Source: Polytrichum commune
Taxonomy: Eukaryota; Streptophyta; Polytrichopsida; Polytrichales; Polytrichaceae
Assembly (NCBI GenBank): GCA_950295325.1
Contig: OX485804.1
Coordinates: 7,814,001 to 7,878,000 of the forward strand
DNA: 64,000 nucleotides
Direction of reading: 5' to 3'
Shown here: positions 63,293 to 64,000 of the stretch, piece by piece
Position numbering within the stretch: position 1 is the stretch's first letter
Layout of the letters: the number at the start of each line of letters is the position of its first letter
Translations under genes and position numbers: made by a program
The notes under the pieces: model-generated
Seen by the model: only the letters and a program-made list of their open reading frames with translations
Databases searched by the model: none
Told to the model about the DNA's origin: nothing

Positions 63293-64000
63293 ATGTTTTG
63301 TCCTTGAATACAAACCATAGATTTGACCTTCTAAGAGACTCCATTGAACCTCACATGGACTCTTCCTTCAATTGCAAAAACCCACCTCAAAAGAAAATGT
63401 AATTTCATTCAAATTGGAATTGGTCACTTGAGCTTAGTGTATAGCGAACGGAATCAAGCACGAGCACGAGCATGGATTTGAACCTCACTATCAAGGTCCT
63501 ATAAGTATCACATGTCACGGATTTTGAGAGTTCCAATAGTGTGTGCTCTCATCGGTCCCATGCTTCCGCGCCCATGCCTTTCGAGAATCAAGGACATCAT
63601 TGACACATATTCGATACCATGCAAGTCTTCGGGTCATGTCGGATCCCTATCGCCAATGTACTTATAAAGGAAATTCAAGAAGAACTTTATGGTCACATTG
63701 AGGGCCCATGACCAAGAATTGTAAATTCCGGGCCAATCAAAACTGGCCAAAGACTATCTCAACATGGAGTTATTTAATAACAACTTTAGTTCGGACGTGA
63801 GCCCTCACGTGCAAGGTATGCGGGTCTTATTTGGTTCGCTTTTACTGTTCCCCGTATTGTATGACACTCCCAAATGAAACAACTTATAACAAATGGCTAC
63901 CCCAAAAAGAGCTATTTCCCTGGAACAACCAAAACGGCATAAACCATAACATTTTACTACTAACACAATACTACACTCGAAAACAACACCAACATTTTAC
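63293..64000. other. Right-edge intergenic DNA
   Basis: No gene is seen. GGTATGCGGGTCTTATTTGG (63819) resembles GGTATGCGGATGTTATTTAG (8557), so more repeat DNA is likely. Confidence 0.4.

Overview
The window looks like nuclear DNA of a non-flowering land plant. It has spliced genes with GT-AG introns, few genes separated by repeat-rich AT-rich DNA, and a class-C flavodiiron protein gene with a plastid-type leader, a gene type that flowering plants lack. A moss-grade plant fits best, but liverwort, lycophyte, fern or gymnosperm cannot be excluded from sequence alone. All exon coordinates were worked out by hand from splice signals, reading-frame phase and family motifs.

Layout. 1-2691: the 3' half of a ROCO (Roc-COR, TORNADO1-like) gene, cut by the left edge and interrupted by an in-frame TGA; a fragment of its C-terminal module recurs at 3818-3906. 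4321-5100: a degenerate ~290-bp tandem array. 5480-10210: nested DNA transposons, including a 1.09-kb pogo/Tigger-like element that keeps the C-terminal end of a transposase with a PCNA-box-like motif. 13099-14093: a MITE and a 95-bp tandem array. 14960-16907: an EXORDIUM/PHI-1 secreted protein extended by a CUB-like domain, with a duplicated 3' end and a tiny LINE insertion behind it. 20646-26470: flavodiiron protein B (FLVB), ten exons. 26471-31450: repeats. 32095-38998: a two-domain Golgi-type glycosyltransferase with a GT77 C-terminal domain (RAY1-like), nine exons. 39249-42170: repeats, including a second pogo/Lemi-like element inside a MITE. 50338-42555 (minus): N-ethylmaleimide-sensitive factor (NSF), 22 exons, complete. 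51440-52560: a decayed gene with features of a rolling-circle (HUH) Rep protein. 58527-54378 (minus): a long NINJA-family co-repressor, two exons. 58600-64000: simple repeats and more MITEs.

The genes do not form a pathway cluster, as expected in a plant nucleus. FLVB acts in chloroplast electron transport, EXO and the GT77 enzyme in the wall or secretory pathway, NSF in membrane fusion, NINJA in jasmonate-type transcriptional repression.

The strongest structural result is the transposon stratigraphy. At least six short terminal-inverted-repeat families (A to F here) recur across the 64 kb in both orientations, several inside introns of the good genes. Two pogo-type elements sit inside other repeats at TA sites whose unoccupied form can be read from sister copies elsewhere in the same window.
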